Shown here: positions 25,401 through 37,321 of the stretch, one piece after another
Layout of the letters: every line of letters begins with the position of its first letter
How positions within the stretch are numbered: the stretch's first letter is position 1
Origin: Ancylostoma caninum
Taxonomy: Eukaryota > Nematoda > Chromadorea > Rhabditida > Ancylostomatidae
DNA length: 64,000 nt
Assembly: GCA_037903475.1 (NCBI GenBank)
Contig: JBAJFG010000492.1
Location: 248,001-312,000 of the forward strand
Direction: 5' to 3'
Program-made: the position numbers and the translations under genes
Notes under the pieces: model-generated
What the model saw: only the letters and a program-made list of their open reading frames with translations
What the model was told of the DNA's origin: nothing
Databases searched by the model: none

Positions 25401-28400
25401 CACAAGTACGTACCAATGCAAAAGAAGCGCTCAGATTTGGCTAACAAAGAAACTGCCTTTCATCTTCATGATGATATGTCCTCTCATTAAAGTAATACCC
25501 CGGTAATCAGATTTTTTTTGTTCAATTTTTTTTGGATTACGTTGCTATTGGTTATTATTATTTTCCATTAATCGCTCATTTTTTATTTCCAAAATGAATC
25601 TCAAAATTCTTTCTGTTTTACACATTCATCCGCATTGGCTTGCGCGTCATTTTACTAGTACTGGGGCGAAATTCCGCTTGTCTAGAAAGCGATTCGGATC
25701 GAGTGACGACTTAATCGCGCCTTGCGCCTTTGTGGGGTTATTTTGAGGAGTTCCGGAAAGATTGATTCGAGGGAGAGAATTTACCGGAACCATACATATA
25801 GCCAAAAATGTGTTGAATTGCTACGATATAATGTTGAAGAACGAATTGTTGCTCGGAGCTAGCTTCTTTTGTTCTCGTTGCCATTCCAGAAACTTCGTAA
25901 GTAACCTCGTATTAAATGTTTACTTCTTTATGCAGTTAATTCTTTACCCACATGGTTTTCAGAACCTTCTGTTGTGCTGGTACTTATCTGTTAATCACAT
26001 TATTTCCTACACATTTTTTCTGACCTTATGGCTTCGATAGTACCCGCATGGTTCACATCTTTTTAGCGGTACCTGCTCGTAATGAAACAAATGTTTTTGA
26101 TGATCAACCATATCCATCTCTGTACTTTTATCTTGTGATTCAAAGGAGAACATTGTATTACGGTATGTTGTTCACGTCTTTTTCACGTATATTGTCCACA
26201 TTGAGCCATCGAAAAATTCAGGTTTGAATTTAATAATCCCTTCGCTCCTCATATCACTTATGACGGTTCTTGGTTTTACGCTGCCTCCAGATGCCGGAGA
26301 GAAGATCACTTTGGGTGAGTTTTATGGGTTTTACGATCTTTCTTGAAGAGATAGTCAGATCTTATGAAGCAGGCCGGAGTACTATAATACATACGAGCTA
26401 TGTACATATTTTTTTCTTTCTGTTTAATGTTTCTAAAATTCTTTTCTTCTAGAAATCACTATTCTTCTATCGGTTTGTTTCTTCTTAAGCATGGTAGCAG
26501 ATATGACTCCACCTACTTCCGAGGCTGTACCACTCATAGGTGAGTTATCTGAAATATTTACTGCGACTCGGGAAAAAAACCTCATAGAATCACTGTCTTC
26601 ATTTCAAATACATAACATACTTACATATATGCTTGTGAACACTGTTTTAAAGAAAAAGTCTATCACTGTTCTTTGTTGAAGAATTTTTCGCTTAGAGTTG
26701 GAATTTGAAAAAGTTCTTTACTGCATTTCATCATATTTATGATGGAAAGGCTTGGGAAGGCTACAGCACGCTAACATAAGGTATCCAGTTGCTTTCCAAA
26801 CGCTTCCATCTCATTTTGATTCTATTGTGCTCCGTGTGGGAATCGTGGGAGAAGAATTGGAACCAGGTAGCAACGGAAAATGCAGTAGTTGAAACGTGGA
26901 GATCAAAAATTACGAGACATGAAAGCAAAAAGATTTGAGACCACCTACTGTGTGTAGATAACTTGGTAATAAATGTTATTCATCATTAAAGAGAAAGAAA
27001 ACGAACCAAGGGGATGACACTCACTTCTGATAATCGGAGGTCTTAACTACATAGGTTTTAACCCACCGACATTTAGTTATTCTTCGTTTAGTTACAAAGG
27101 CCAGAGCTGTATGTACAACACCACTTTCTAGTCCTGTTGAGAATTTTTGGTCTTTCCTAAGCTGAGAAACAGCGCATCGATTCTACCATCGCGAAACGCG
27201 CAATTCCAGCAAGAGTGAAAAATGTGAAAAATAGATTTCACACCAAATTTAGCGAAGTGATTTAGGGGAAGAACACAAATATCTCAGAAGCACCTTTGAA
27301 AAGTTTCTAGCTTCGGATGCATTAGAACCTCCCAGAATCATATTCCCTAGGAGTAGAATTAAATGAAGACGGAACGCACTATGCCTTATCACCTCCTTGA
27401 GCGTCGACCTGATAGCCCATTCCAAAGCTGGGATACGGGTTTTAAACTTTGATCAGTTGATCCGGAACTGGAGATATGCTAAATCACGCGGATTGACACG
27501 TTTGAATTTGAAATTCACAAAAATTTAAAGCTTCTCATCAAGCGCACGGGAACAAGTACAAATTTGGTAATGGCTGGAGCACGTTAACACAAATATGCAG
27601 CTAGCTAAATAGGGGAGACGGACATCGAAAACCTTGAAAACCGTGAACAAGTGTTTGGAAGACGTACTACATATATAACCACTTTCTTCATCTAAAATTG
27701 AATGTCACTGTACTATTTGCCATGATTTGCTTGGGCAGTAACCTAATTGGACGTAAATATTTATCACTTGCGGGCTTATGTAACTATTTGTAGTAATAAG
27801 TACGTAACAAGCTGATGAACGCTACATATCGGTGAAGCGAAGCTTTTTGGAGGAAATTTCATCGTTTTAGGTGCATTTTTCTCTTGCTGCATGCTTGTGG
27901 TCTCTGCTTCCGTTGTCTTCACTGTTCTTGTACTCAATTTGCACAACAGGAAACCAGAAACTCATGAGATGAGCCCTTTCGTGAGTTCTTTTAACTCCAC
28001 TGGCACGTTCTAAGGCTCTCCGGAGTTCGCAGCCCAGGCACCACCGTTAGGCATTCATGTTTCATTTCTTGGAATCGCCTCTACTATTCCAGCTACGCGA
28101 GTGCCTCCTTATCTGGCTTCCTTGGATTCTGATGATGCGAAGACCTGGAACTACCGTATTCAATCGGAGGGAGATCAAGGTTCGGAAGATCCTGACCACG
28201 GAACCAGTTCCACGAGAACTTTCTAAAAATAGGTTTCAAGTTAATTGCCGTTCGATATGCAACAATTACTAGGCGAGGAAGGCCGAGGACATGGCGAAGA
28301 AGACGGAGATGCGCAATGGCCGGTCTCTGGAAGGTGTGATGACCGCTACGGATAGTCTTTCACTAATCAGGAGCATTCGTGCGAGCAAGAATGAACAGCA

Positions 28401-31400
28401 GAGCATGGAGATGGAGCACGTTCCGATCGGTTAGTCGTTCTGGGATAAGCAGGTTGTTGTAGACTTCTTGAAAGAAGTCATGTTTTGGGACCTGCCTAAA
28501 TCCTCCACTCGCAATAATTAATGGGTATGGAATCGAGTAGCAATCCTAGTTTATGCACTCTACATTGGGAGGAACTACAATTAACACTGCTCACTTTTAA
28601 CTCGACCCCAAAAATCAATCTCAACAAGATGAGAAGTGTGAGACTTGGATGGTTTTAAAAGCAGTGTACATATCTTTTCATGATGGGTATCGGGATTAAC
28701 CGAATCCGGTCCAACTCGACGCGCTGATTCCAGTGATGTACACGAAATCTGAAAAAAAAAACCGTCAGAAACCCCTATTTTTAGGCTGAATTTGATGTCG
28801 ACGTGGACGAGTTTCTCTGCTAGAAAGTTAGAAAAAATAGATGAGAAGTTAAGATTGCACATCAAAATCAACTTCTCAGCAGTAGCTATTATCGTTTAAT
28901 CATGTATTGCCGTGTTGGAAAACCAGGCGCACTGCAAGCCTGTGCTAAAATATGAATCCTCTCGTCTATCGGTTGAGAATTTCGAAATTCTCGGCCAAGG
29001 ATTCCGGTAGCTCGTGGGGTTTCCGACGTTTTCCTGAAACTTGAGGTGAATCTTTGTGCTCAGCAGCTCACATAGGTTCGACTTACGTGAGGACTAACTG
29101 ACTTGAACGTAGTCCCTGAGGTGACAACCTGCCTTGAGGAGTTTTCACGCTACGGAGTTTCCTCCCATTTCAGAGTTCTTCTCCTAAGGTAAATAAAAAA
29201 ATTCTGGCAACATTCTTTTCATTGAAGGTGGCTCAATATGTATATTCTTCATAGCAGTGTTTTATCTGTTCTGGTAGTTATACACCTTTCTCTTCAGCCT
29301 AATTCGGAGAAAATTTGAAGAATGCGGCGCGAAAATGAACGGATTTCGCTCAGGAATTGAACGGAAGCTACCGATTTTAAACCGGATGGGATTGATTCCG
29401 GAGATTTTCATGACTAACATCATAAGAGCTTCGCAAGCAGAACGTCATTCTATGGAAGTTGTATCGCCTTGAACATCAGCGTTTCCTTCATATGAGGGGG
29501 TGGATGTGGCTAAAACCTGGATCAGTTGCAGCATAAGCATCGCCTGTTTTCTCTGCCACCCTTCACATTCTCCTTCATAAAATTTGTTTTCCATAGCTGC
29601 GTATACATGTACATGGAAATGTAGTGCAGTTCAGAGTTCATCGTATTGTTTTTGTAACTTCCTTGTGAAATATTGATGAAAGGGTCTTAGACAAGGGAAC
29701 CAAGGAATTCACAAAACCAGTCTAGTTCCTAGCCCCGATACCGGAAGTGTGGGAAAATTTCTTGAGCATTTCTATTAAAGGCAGCAGGAGCTGAAATCCT
29801 CGATTTCGAGCTGAGCTGCGGGTGGTGAAGTACGAACTCAGCACATCATAAATGTGAAACGAACACAGACAATGATGGCTTACCTGCAGAGAAAATGGAA
29901 CATTCGTCGCGAACACGTCTGGCCGTGCTCGCGCGCGGACGAGTTTTCCCCGGCGCAAAAGCCATTGCGGTGCGTGGTTTGGCGCAAAGGGAAAACACAA
30001 TGCATTCAATTCACAGGGTTTCATGGCGGGACTCGGCCAAAACCACGCACCGCAATGGCTTTTGCGCCGGGGAAAACTCGTCCGCGCGCGAGCACGGCCA
30101 GACGTGTTCGCGACGAATGTTTTATTTTCTCTGCAGGTAAGCCATCATTGTCTGTGTTCGTTTCACATTTATGATGTGCTGATTCTGTACTTCATCACCC
30201 ACAGCTCAGCTCGGAGTCGAGGATTTCAGCTCCTGCTGCCTTTAAGCATTGACTCAATGGCATCACTCCTATGTTCTCACTGCACACATTTCGGGAACCA
30301 ATAGAAAGAATGGGATGCTTTCTTTGCAACAGTTTCACTATGCAACCAACATGAAGGGTTTTACGTCTTCATCGTATGCTGCGTACTTGATTACATTATT
30401 ATTATTAAATGCACCAACTGCAAGAGCTGAGTGAATAGACGAGCGGATGCACCGAAAACTTCATAAGTGCACTGATGCCTCCAATTGCTGAACCCACCAC
30501 CGGTTGGGAAAATCTGAAAAATATTTCCAGTCATCATAATTCGTCATATCGGCTCAGCTCGGCCATCATTTTTCAATAGTCCAAACCAATAGTCCTAGTA
30601 AGATTTGCTAGTAAGTTTGGATAACATTAGCGGAGGGAGTACTTAAAATCAGAAAATCTATAGTCAGATTTCCCATGCATGTCTATGTACTCGTGGGAAG
30701 TGACGTCTCCCTACGTTCATTTGCCCAGATGTAAACCGTACCGTAGTGATGGGTAACATGCTACCCACTGGTTGGCAAGACTAAATTTCAAGTGCTATTA
30801 ACCATAAATCCGCCCAACGCATAGTACAGTGGCGAATTTTTTAAAGTTTGTTGTATCATTCGAGATTTTCGCAGAATAGCGTCTTTTGGCAAGTCTAATA
30901 GCTTACTTATATTGGCCTTGTTATTCACTTTTTTGTTCCACTAACCTGTTCCAGGTTTACACTCTTTTCTGTGTTTTACTTCGAGATAACAGCACTAACC
31001 TTACTGTGATTTGTTTGGCGCACCTGGAGTGCTCAAAATAGGTAGATGAAATTGGTGAATGAATGTAATCCCTTTGTCGAGTACCTGGGATTATAAGAAC
31101 ATCTTAAACACCAATTTCGCCATTTCACTGCCTTCTGGCAAGATCCGTAAGTGTTTTGGAAGTTGCGCGATTTACATTTAAAAAAAAACCAGTCTAGGAA
31201 GCCAGTTGGTTTGGAGGCATCTACTAGGCTTCAACGGAAGTCAGTAACCAGAATATGTGTTGGAAATCTGCGAAGAAATGCCGCAATGACATGACAAGTC
31301 TAGCTGCCCACATTTTCTTAGCCACATTCGTACCAAGACAAAGTCTCACACGCATTGGGATCTTATCGAGCTTTATGGAAATTCACTTCTGTTCACTTTT

Positions 31401-34400
31401 TGCCCCCTGGTAGTAAAAGACCACAAAAAATCGAGAATCGACCGAAAAAAAGGGCGGTGTTCCCATTAAAACCAGCGTTTATCACTTGGGTGCGGCGTCA
31501 TCACGCCTTCCTGGTGACCAGCGATTGATATCCGTTTTTATGTCGATTTGGAAAGTGAAGACGCACAGCGTGACATGTCGATGCATTGATACGCATAATA
31601 TATGCGCATCTCGGGAAGGATCTTGGGAATGAAATCCACACAAATTCCTTTGTTGGTTAGCACCTCGCAACATCACTCCGCGAATTTCGTCGCAGTCTTT
31701 ACTGGAAACGTTTTGGAATCAGCCGTAGAAATTCCTTTACAAATAATCAAAATAGCTATTGTGAATGGATGCACTTTTTTACCGCGCGTGTACAGGCGCA
31801 TGGATGCATTTGGATTTTTTTTCGTTAGTAACACAGGGGAAACCTCGCTTCGTTGTCGGATGACCCTGGTTGAGAGCGAAACTACAAGAGAAAGTGGTCA
31901 GTAATTACCAGTCGGCAAAGGACGCTGAAGTTTCCGTTGAAACTACCCTTGCACAGAACAATTGGCAATCCAACTTCAGTTTGATGAGCTACCAAAGCTT
32001 GGAGGCTTAGCAGGTATCGAGACATGTACATTTCAATCATTTCACTAATTCTCCCATGAGGAAGCTGGTAGCGAAAAGGTAGGAGCAGCGGAGAAGACAC
32101 TTCCCAAGGTATGCTATGAGGTCGGATACGACGTTCGGATCACGAACCAGTTCCATGTCCACCTTCACAACTAATTACCGGCAATAAATCGCGTCAGTGT
32201 TGGATTTGAAAACACGAAACGCCAATTACACCCTCTAGAATGTGACTGACCTGGGGTAAGAGTGCGCATTTTACGAGCGTTCACTGACCCTGCGCTTTCC
32301 CAACGCGGATTCGATAGCTCATTTTAGTGTGTTATTTTTGTTGAAATTAAATCATCAGGAGACGCTGTCCACAAGAAAGATACAATACAAAAATGCTGGA
32401 AAAATAGTTATGTATAATATAATTGTATAATGTATGATAAAAGTATAATAATTAGAAGTATAATAATTGAAAGTATGATATTCATACGTAATGCTACACG
32501 TTCCAGATATTTATTTTTGTCCAACTAGCTGTGATTTGCAAGCATAGACGAGTTTCTTATTGCAGTGCAATCACGCGTGACGTCTCTGGACCCAGAGGCC
32601 TAGTTTCGTTCACGTTTTCTCCAAAAAACAACGGTCGCGTTCAGGCTCAATTTCATGCGAAGTTTCACCGCATTCTTGTTCGGTATGCACGACAACTAGC
32701 TTGAAAAAAGACCTTTTCAGCTGGATTTTTTGGGAATCTAGGCTGGCAATTAAAAGTGATGGATTAGAATTTACGATTTACGATTTGTCAGCTAAGACTT
32801 CATCACACGATGCGCCAAAATTCTTTGGGCAAGCGTAATCGATTTTCAAAACACTAGGAAGAAAAAGTGGGCAAATATGTAAGTAGTTGCTAAATGTTAG
32901 TAGTTCAGTTTTGTACATGATCAATATTTTTGATTCCAAAATTTTCTCCACTGGTAGCAACCCAGGTTTGAAAAAGGGTAGGCGAGACGTTGGACCAGCG
33001 TGCACAGTGATGAAATGAAATTCATTACGGGCGTTTTCCAGAGTTACGATAGACATTCCCAACTCCTCTATAACATTAAGAAGGCCTCAGTCCATAGAGT
33101 CTATAAAATACTACGGATTCGCCCAGGATAGAGGAAGGATCTCGATACGCGATTTCAAATCACTACCTTTGCAGTAGAGAACAATACTCATTTGAGGAGG
33201 AAATTTTGTCATGCTACAGAAATAAGGTTAGAATAATATACCGGAAAGAGCAATTCAACAAGTACCCAATGAAGTAGAGTGATTATATTACACATAACCA
33301 AACGAAAATAGCTGTTGTAGTGCAGTTTCCGTGTATGTTTGCAAAAATTTTGACCATTGTCAAAAGCGAAGCTAACAATATACCTAGAGATACCTTATCT
33401 CTTATCCAAAATTTCTGGAGATTTTAATAGGTTTAATAATAGACCGAGAGGTAATTATAGTCCCCTCGCAAATAGATAGAGAAGTGTTGGGGGAGGGGAC
33501 GACCTCTACCACGTGCGTGCCAGAATCCACGTCTAACGTGGACTTTTCGAAGTCTGTGAACGTACGAGAGAAGGAAATCTTGGAATCCCAAATAATATCA
33601 AATTATTGCTCACAACTAGGTGATAAACAGAAGAAACATTAGTTCTTCTCAGGTTGCTCTTCCATTTGTATTTAGCGAGCGATTACGCTTGTCCAAAGAC
33701 TTTACTTTTGGCGCGCCCTGTAATTCTCTGACCTAGCTATGTTTATGTGATGGAAAGAAAAATTCGGATATTCAGGTCGCAATGAAAAGGCGCTTTCACA
33801 TTGGCCTCATAACTGTCGAAATTTCGAGGATTGTAGTGATTTGCCTGAAAATGGAATAAACGCACCGGCAAATTACGTATGTGACGTTCAAAAGATAATA
33901 GTGACAGTGGTAAAGTACTAGAAAGTGAATTTGATAACCACAGAAATGAAATTTTATTTGACAACGTACACCGTATTTCTGTTACGTTCATTATTTGAAG
34001 ATCGTCACCTACTGACCTTAGCTTTGGAATGATTGTGCCTTCGTGGATATTTGTCCGGCATGTGCGAGCAACCATGGTAGAACAAGTGACGCTGATTGCA
34101 TGTTTCCGCAAACATTTTTTAGAGAGCATTTTTTTCTTGCTGTAATGGGTCTGATGACATGCCGTGAACGACGTCTACATATTAGAGCTAGAGCTAGCCC
34201 CATCAGTTCTGACTATTTAGGCTGCTAAAAGATACTTTTTTGCTTTGGAAGTGGAATTTAACTTGTTATATAAATACTTTGTTGAGGCAGTTCGTAGATG
34301 AGGTCGAGATTGAGTTAGTCATCAGCTTGTATTTTCAATGTTGTCGCCGCTTAAGGGTTCTGGCAACATCACAAATCGTATCTCATACATGAACAAATTA

Positions 34401-37033
34401 GTCTGGGTACGTGGGTAATCGCCCTCCGAAGAAAGTGTCCATAGAGTCCCACGCCCCTCCCCCCCCCCCCTCCCTACCCCGCTCATCGGGTGCCCTCGAT
34501 GAAAAACAAAGACCGAGTTCTCAAAAGGGCCGCCTATTGGGAAAATACATGTAATCTTTACAGAGTTGTCAGAGTTTCAGAACCGCGAAACTGTGATAGA
34601 AACTCACCATTTGCCTCCCAAGAAAGTTAATATACTGTTATACCAGCGCAACTTTGATAGATCCTAGATCTCTCAGCAAATAAAATGACCGCATTGTTAA
34701 AACCTCCCTTTTTTCACTTTTTTCTCTGCGTATTAGTATAGCTGATCCAGTATTTCATTGCGTTTCACAATTTTGAGTAGAATGCTTTCAGAAGAAAGAG
34801 ACTATACTTAGGATCAAATAATGCACTAGAAATTCATGAATTCGAAAGTTCGACTTCAAAGAATTCGAGAAATTTGGCTGTCTGAAGAGGAGAGGACAGT
34901 GAATGTGCGAGTACTGATAAGGGGCCCTTAGGCGTTCCTCTTTTTCGAGCACTAGGATCGGATCCTGAATATGCACTAGGGACCGAATAATGCAGAGATA
35001 CCCGTCGATTTATTCGAGATTTGAAAACTCGATTTTGAATAAATCCATAGTTCGAATCCTTTGAGATTGGGAAGCAATGCAATCCTTTAGGAACAAAAAG
35101 AAGACATTTAGATCTCTCTCTTTCTTGTGAAGTCTTTGGGTCTGAGCCTGAATGAACAATCAAATGAATTCAGTTGCTCGATTTTCATTCATTCCTTAGC
35201 ATAGTGTTGAATTGATAAGTGAATTGGTATAATTATTCGCTCTTTATTTGGTCCTAACTATAGAAGAGACGATTCCTTGTATTTCTGTCACGTTTAGAGC
35301 AGTTTGGCAACTCGCTACACGTAAAATACTACCTCAATACCACAACAAAGTAATAGCGTGATATTGTGCTTAATAGTACCTAATACCTGAGCAAAGAAAA
35401 GGAATTCAGGTGCAACAGCTTCATCCATGTCAAACCCAGTGAAGTACTTAGTAGTCAGCATTAAGAAAACTTCTTTTCTGTAATAACCCTCTGGTCCACC
35501 ACGTTCGAATTAGGCAGTATCCGCAACCGCAAGCAACATCGAATCTCCAATGACGCTTGTCCTTTGGAGAGCGTCGATGATCCTAATTTGATCTCATTTT
35601 TCCGCTCAGGATAATCAGACTGATTCCACCGACTCACCAGTTTTTTGCCCTGGTCACGAACGAACATGGTTGTTCGAGCGTTTTTCTGACACCTATCTCT
35701 GTCCTTACGATTTCGTGAAAAAGCACTCGACAATAGCATTTCAAGTTTTTATAGGAAATTCACACGGCGAGAAGTCGGTCAACACAGCGTTGCCGAATGC
35801 GTACATCGGGAAACCACCCACTCAGAAAAATCCGCCGAAATACAAGGTGGCCTCATACGATTCCGATCACGAACAGCGTGAGTGATTACCAACGATTTTT
35901 CGAGGATTCTTTCTGATTCAAGGATAATAGATGTTTTTTAAGAAGGCACTCTTGTGGAAGTGAATAAATGCATGCAAAAGGCGTGCCTCGAGTTGAAAAC
36001 GATATCTGGTCAGATTAAGGTGATGAGGAAAAGGATGGAGGAAGACGAGCGGGTATGAAAATCTACATATTGTTTCTAAATAAATTCTGTGTTAAATATG
36101 TTCATGGTCAAGGTAAAACAGCAAAAAAACTATTTTGGAGCGGTGTGCGTAGGTAAAATTGGAATTAGGTTACAAAATTGGTGAAATTTATGTGGTTTTG
36201 GGGAAATTGCCACATTGTCGATGGTGTTTCCTTGACCCTCCTCCACCCAGTACCACAGCTTCAACGAATTCGAATAGTCGAAGTAGTGAAAACTTCGAAT
36301 ATACCAGGGTGGTGACTATAGAGAAGGAAGCAAATCAGTTGTTATTTGGTGAACGTCTCTATAATGCATAGTTGAAGCCGAATCAAAACTAAATTCAATT
36401 GATAATTTATGACCCGATTGAGAGAATCCGAGGGCTCTTCTTGTTTTTTTCTACTCACAAACCTCCTGATTTTCGACTTATTCGAAATCAATTATTCAAA
36501 TTCAAATACATTGTAATCGGTCCTAAGTATGAGTCCCAATTGTAGCATAATAGCACAAAAATTACTTTACTTTACTGTTTGTGAAGCTATTCAATTTTCC
36601 AGCATACCATCTCAGAAAAAAAGAGGAGGATTGACTTCCTAGAGCATAATGGCGTTCTCCACCGACTCTTTCAACTTTTAATCTACCGCGGGAGCCAGTA
36701 TAAAATCCATAATTGGAAAAAATCTTCGGTGTACTTTACTTTAGAGTGAACCCTTACATAATCTTCTCTGGAAAACCTCATAGATCTCTCGGATTGAAAT
36801 CCAATTTTTCCGCAATGGTTTCTTTTGTGACCTAACACCACTTCTTCTTACTCTACATGTATGTATCTACTAGTGACCTCACGACATAGATATTCGTTCA
36901 GGATGAGCAGGCCGCAAACGACTGGAAGTTTGCCGCAATGGTTGTGGATCGACTGTGCTTGTTCATATTCACAATATTCATAGTTGTTTCAACGTGTGGT
37001 ATAATGTTCAGCTCGCCACATCTCATTGCATAG
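16316..37033 (+). CDS. Nicotinic acetylcholine receptor subunit, non-alpha type (cys-loop channel)
   Basis: Exons: 16316-16318, 16406-16597, 16659-16819, 16884-17034, 22727-22853, 26067-26162, 26222-26314, 26453-26539, 27871-27980, 28093-28179, 28273-28429, 35755-35877, 35943-36052, 36902-37033 (TAG). Phases close throughout, giving 542 residues. After a signal peptide (about 1-22) come [11 protein letters not shown] (loop D), [10 protein letters not shown] (loop A), Cys-loop C152-C166 ([15 protein letters not shown]) and FGSWTY (loop B). Loop C is [10 protein letters not shown], lacking the vicinal cysteines of alpha subunits. M2 has GEK before the pore, Leu at 9' and Asp at 20', so a cation channel is expected. 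The M3-M4 loop is long (about 170 residues), and M4 lies near 510-536. By family it is ACR-16-like; non-alpha members such as EAT-2, ACR-9 or ACR-14 are candidates. It would need partner subunits for an agonist site. The exon-10 donor (28179) is the least certain junction. Confidence 0.93.
18033..18196 (+). pseudogene. Hydrophobic exon-like frame, possible nested receptor remnant
   Basis: After a CCTCAG acceptor, one frame reads [18 protein letters not shown] and then a 20-residue membrane segment ([13 protein letters not shown]) before a basic turn and a stop. The layout of an extracellular Glu, a TM helix and a basic loop recalls nematode Sre-type chemoreceptor TM1. No complete gene could be built with the other hydrophobic frames of this intron, so function is unknown. 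Confidence 0.25.
19681..20259 (+). CDS. Uncharacterised 192-codon ORF inside the channel intron
   Basis: This is the longest uninterrupted ATG-started frame in the window, in an AT-rich intron where stops are frequent. The N-terminal two thirds is polar and Ser/Thr-rich with an acidic patch ([10 protein letters not shown]). The C-terminus is strongly hydrophobic ([19 protein letters not shown]) and ends beside a possible donor AAG|GTATGC at about 20250. No family is recognised. It could be a terminal-TM protein, part of a nested multi-exon gene, or chance. Confidence 0.3.
   Translation: MRGVVCTFLSKIKLIYSNLRTVGEICFTKNDQGKIILISIPHTTPCIPQLSSVPQNKKKHNLEKSKSSMTTVFDSSELEDIEDFKYFRLHFAPHSIESYMHTAFSSSQRTTGNNVLFYLFRSSVRTQIITSPLSDTFWYPDSATEYAELKTPVVKRTYNEFSIGGWPFCLLHLLIILFRKCSLFLLVVAKVC
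20582..21359. mobile_element. TTAA-flanked MITE-like element, copy 1
   Basis: It begins TTAAAGGCAGCACCCACGG and ends CCGTGGGTGCTGCCTTTAA, a perfect inverted terminal repeat that continues AAAATT inward. TTAA at both ends suggests a TTAA target duplication, as in piggyBac-like elements. Size is 778 bp. Ends are shared with 55081-55799 and, in part, with 29775-30245 and 62105-62134. A minus-strand 146-codon frame (21322-20882) fills the right half; it has no transposase motif. Confidence 0.85.
20882..21322 (-). CDS. Uncharacterised 146-codon ORF within the TTAA element
   Basis: A basic, Lys-rich frame ([21 protein letters not shown]) with one short hydrophobic patch ([16 protein letters not shown]). 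It lies entirely inside the element. It has no DDE or other transposase motif and no equivalent frame in the 55-kb copy, so it is probably fortuitous. Confidence 0.15.
   Translation of the reverse strand: MQRNIKFLTMRSMSEVFNSAKTFAKTVFGCFYLGRLERDGRVTRMGSNKKVDNAAIITGNFLCTIGYLASKATFLKKKEHREKGNEMFIIKTFPGKRTKSYSPSRNQVIQIHAIFEKLDVLNEKKGLERLLTDEKEVNEGKLRIKM
24834..24995 (+). pseudogene. Well-bounded exon-like frame with one TM segment, in a channel intron
   Basis: Acceptor CACTGTTTAG|GAA and donor ACCAAG|GTAGGT enclose 54 open codons, phase 0 to 0. They read [10 protein letters not shown], then a membrane helix ([19 protein letters not shown]), then [15 protein letters not shown]. In the phase of the surrounding channel gene this segment hits a stop, so it is not part of that gene. 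It may belong to a nested same-strand gene whose other exons I could not link. Confidence 0.35.
29775..30245. mobile_element. Fold-back TTAA element (about 209-bp arms)
   Basis: Arms 29775-29983 and 30036-30245 are near-perfect inverted copies around a spacer of about 52 bp; for example GCCATTGCGGTGCGTGGTTT at 29961 is mirrored at 30040-30059. The termini TTAAAGGCAGCAGG and CCTGCTGCCTTTAA share the outer end of the 20.6-kb element. The arms are CpG-rich (CGCGCGCGG) in an AT-rich intron, so the element is probably a recent or conserved import. Confidence 0.9.
34459..34470 (+). repeat. Poly-C tract
   Basis: Twelve C in a row within a longer C-rich run, in the 7.3-kb channel intron. Confidence 0.8.
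34801..35263. mobile_element. MITE with ACTATACTTAGGA ends (compound)
   Basis: It starts ACTATACTTAGGATCAAATAA and ends TTTGGTCCTAACTATAG, inverted copies of each other. An internal GGACCGAATAATGCA at 34980 suggests a second copy inserted or nested. The interior is rich in TTCGAA-type motifs shared with 40553-40961 and 45079-45320. Confidence 0.65.
36281..36533. mobile_element. Partial copy of the TATACTTAGGACC MITE family
   Basis: The right end ATCGGTCCTAAGTATG and the TTATTCGAAATCAATTATTC interior match the family; the left end is not recognisable. It lies in the last channel intron (36053-36901). Confidence 0.45.
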
Positions 37034-37321
37034 TTGTTTTGGTTCTTAACAAAGTTTTTTCACCATTCTGTACAAGAACACTTAAGTAGGGAGACTATTT
37101 ATGCTCTATCCATTCTCTTATTTACACAAATGCTCTATGATCGACAAAACAAAGGACAGATATCTCGATACAAGTAGTATCGGCAGTTTATTATATTAAA
37201 GAAGTGAGCAATAACAATTTCTTATTAACTTAAGAATAATCTTCAAAACAATCATCTGAACAATATTGCACATGGTAAAACAAAAAAATATGGCCAGGTT
37301 GAGCTGTCAGTAAATGATATT
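37034..37321. other. Shared 3' region between converging genes
   Basis: 288 bp separate the stop of the channel gene (+) from the stop of the MAM gene (-). Both 3' UTRs must lie in or across this stretch. A minus-strand AATAAA (37187-37192) fits the MAM gene; I see no AATAAA on the plus strand here. Confidence 0.7.
37187..37192 (-). promoter_or_regulatory. Polyadenylation signal of the MAM gene
   Basis: AATAAA on the minus strand, 130 nt past the TAG of the MAM protein. Confidence 0.55.

Larger units (their letters stand above)
28430..35754 (+). other. 7.3-kb intron of the channel gene
   Basis: It lies in the M3-M4 loop region. It contains the TTAA fold-back element 29775-30245, a poly-C run (34459-34470) and a MITE at 34801-35263. 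I see no supported coding sequence on either strand. Confidence 0.7.

Noticed and set aside
29722..30304. Several 80-106 codon frames at 29.7-30.3 kb
   Set aside because: They mirror each other because they lie in the two arms of the fold-back element.
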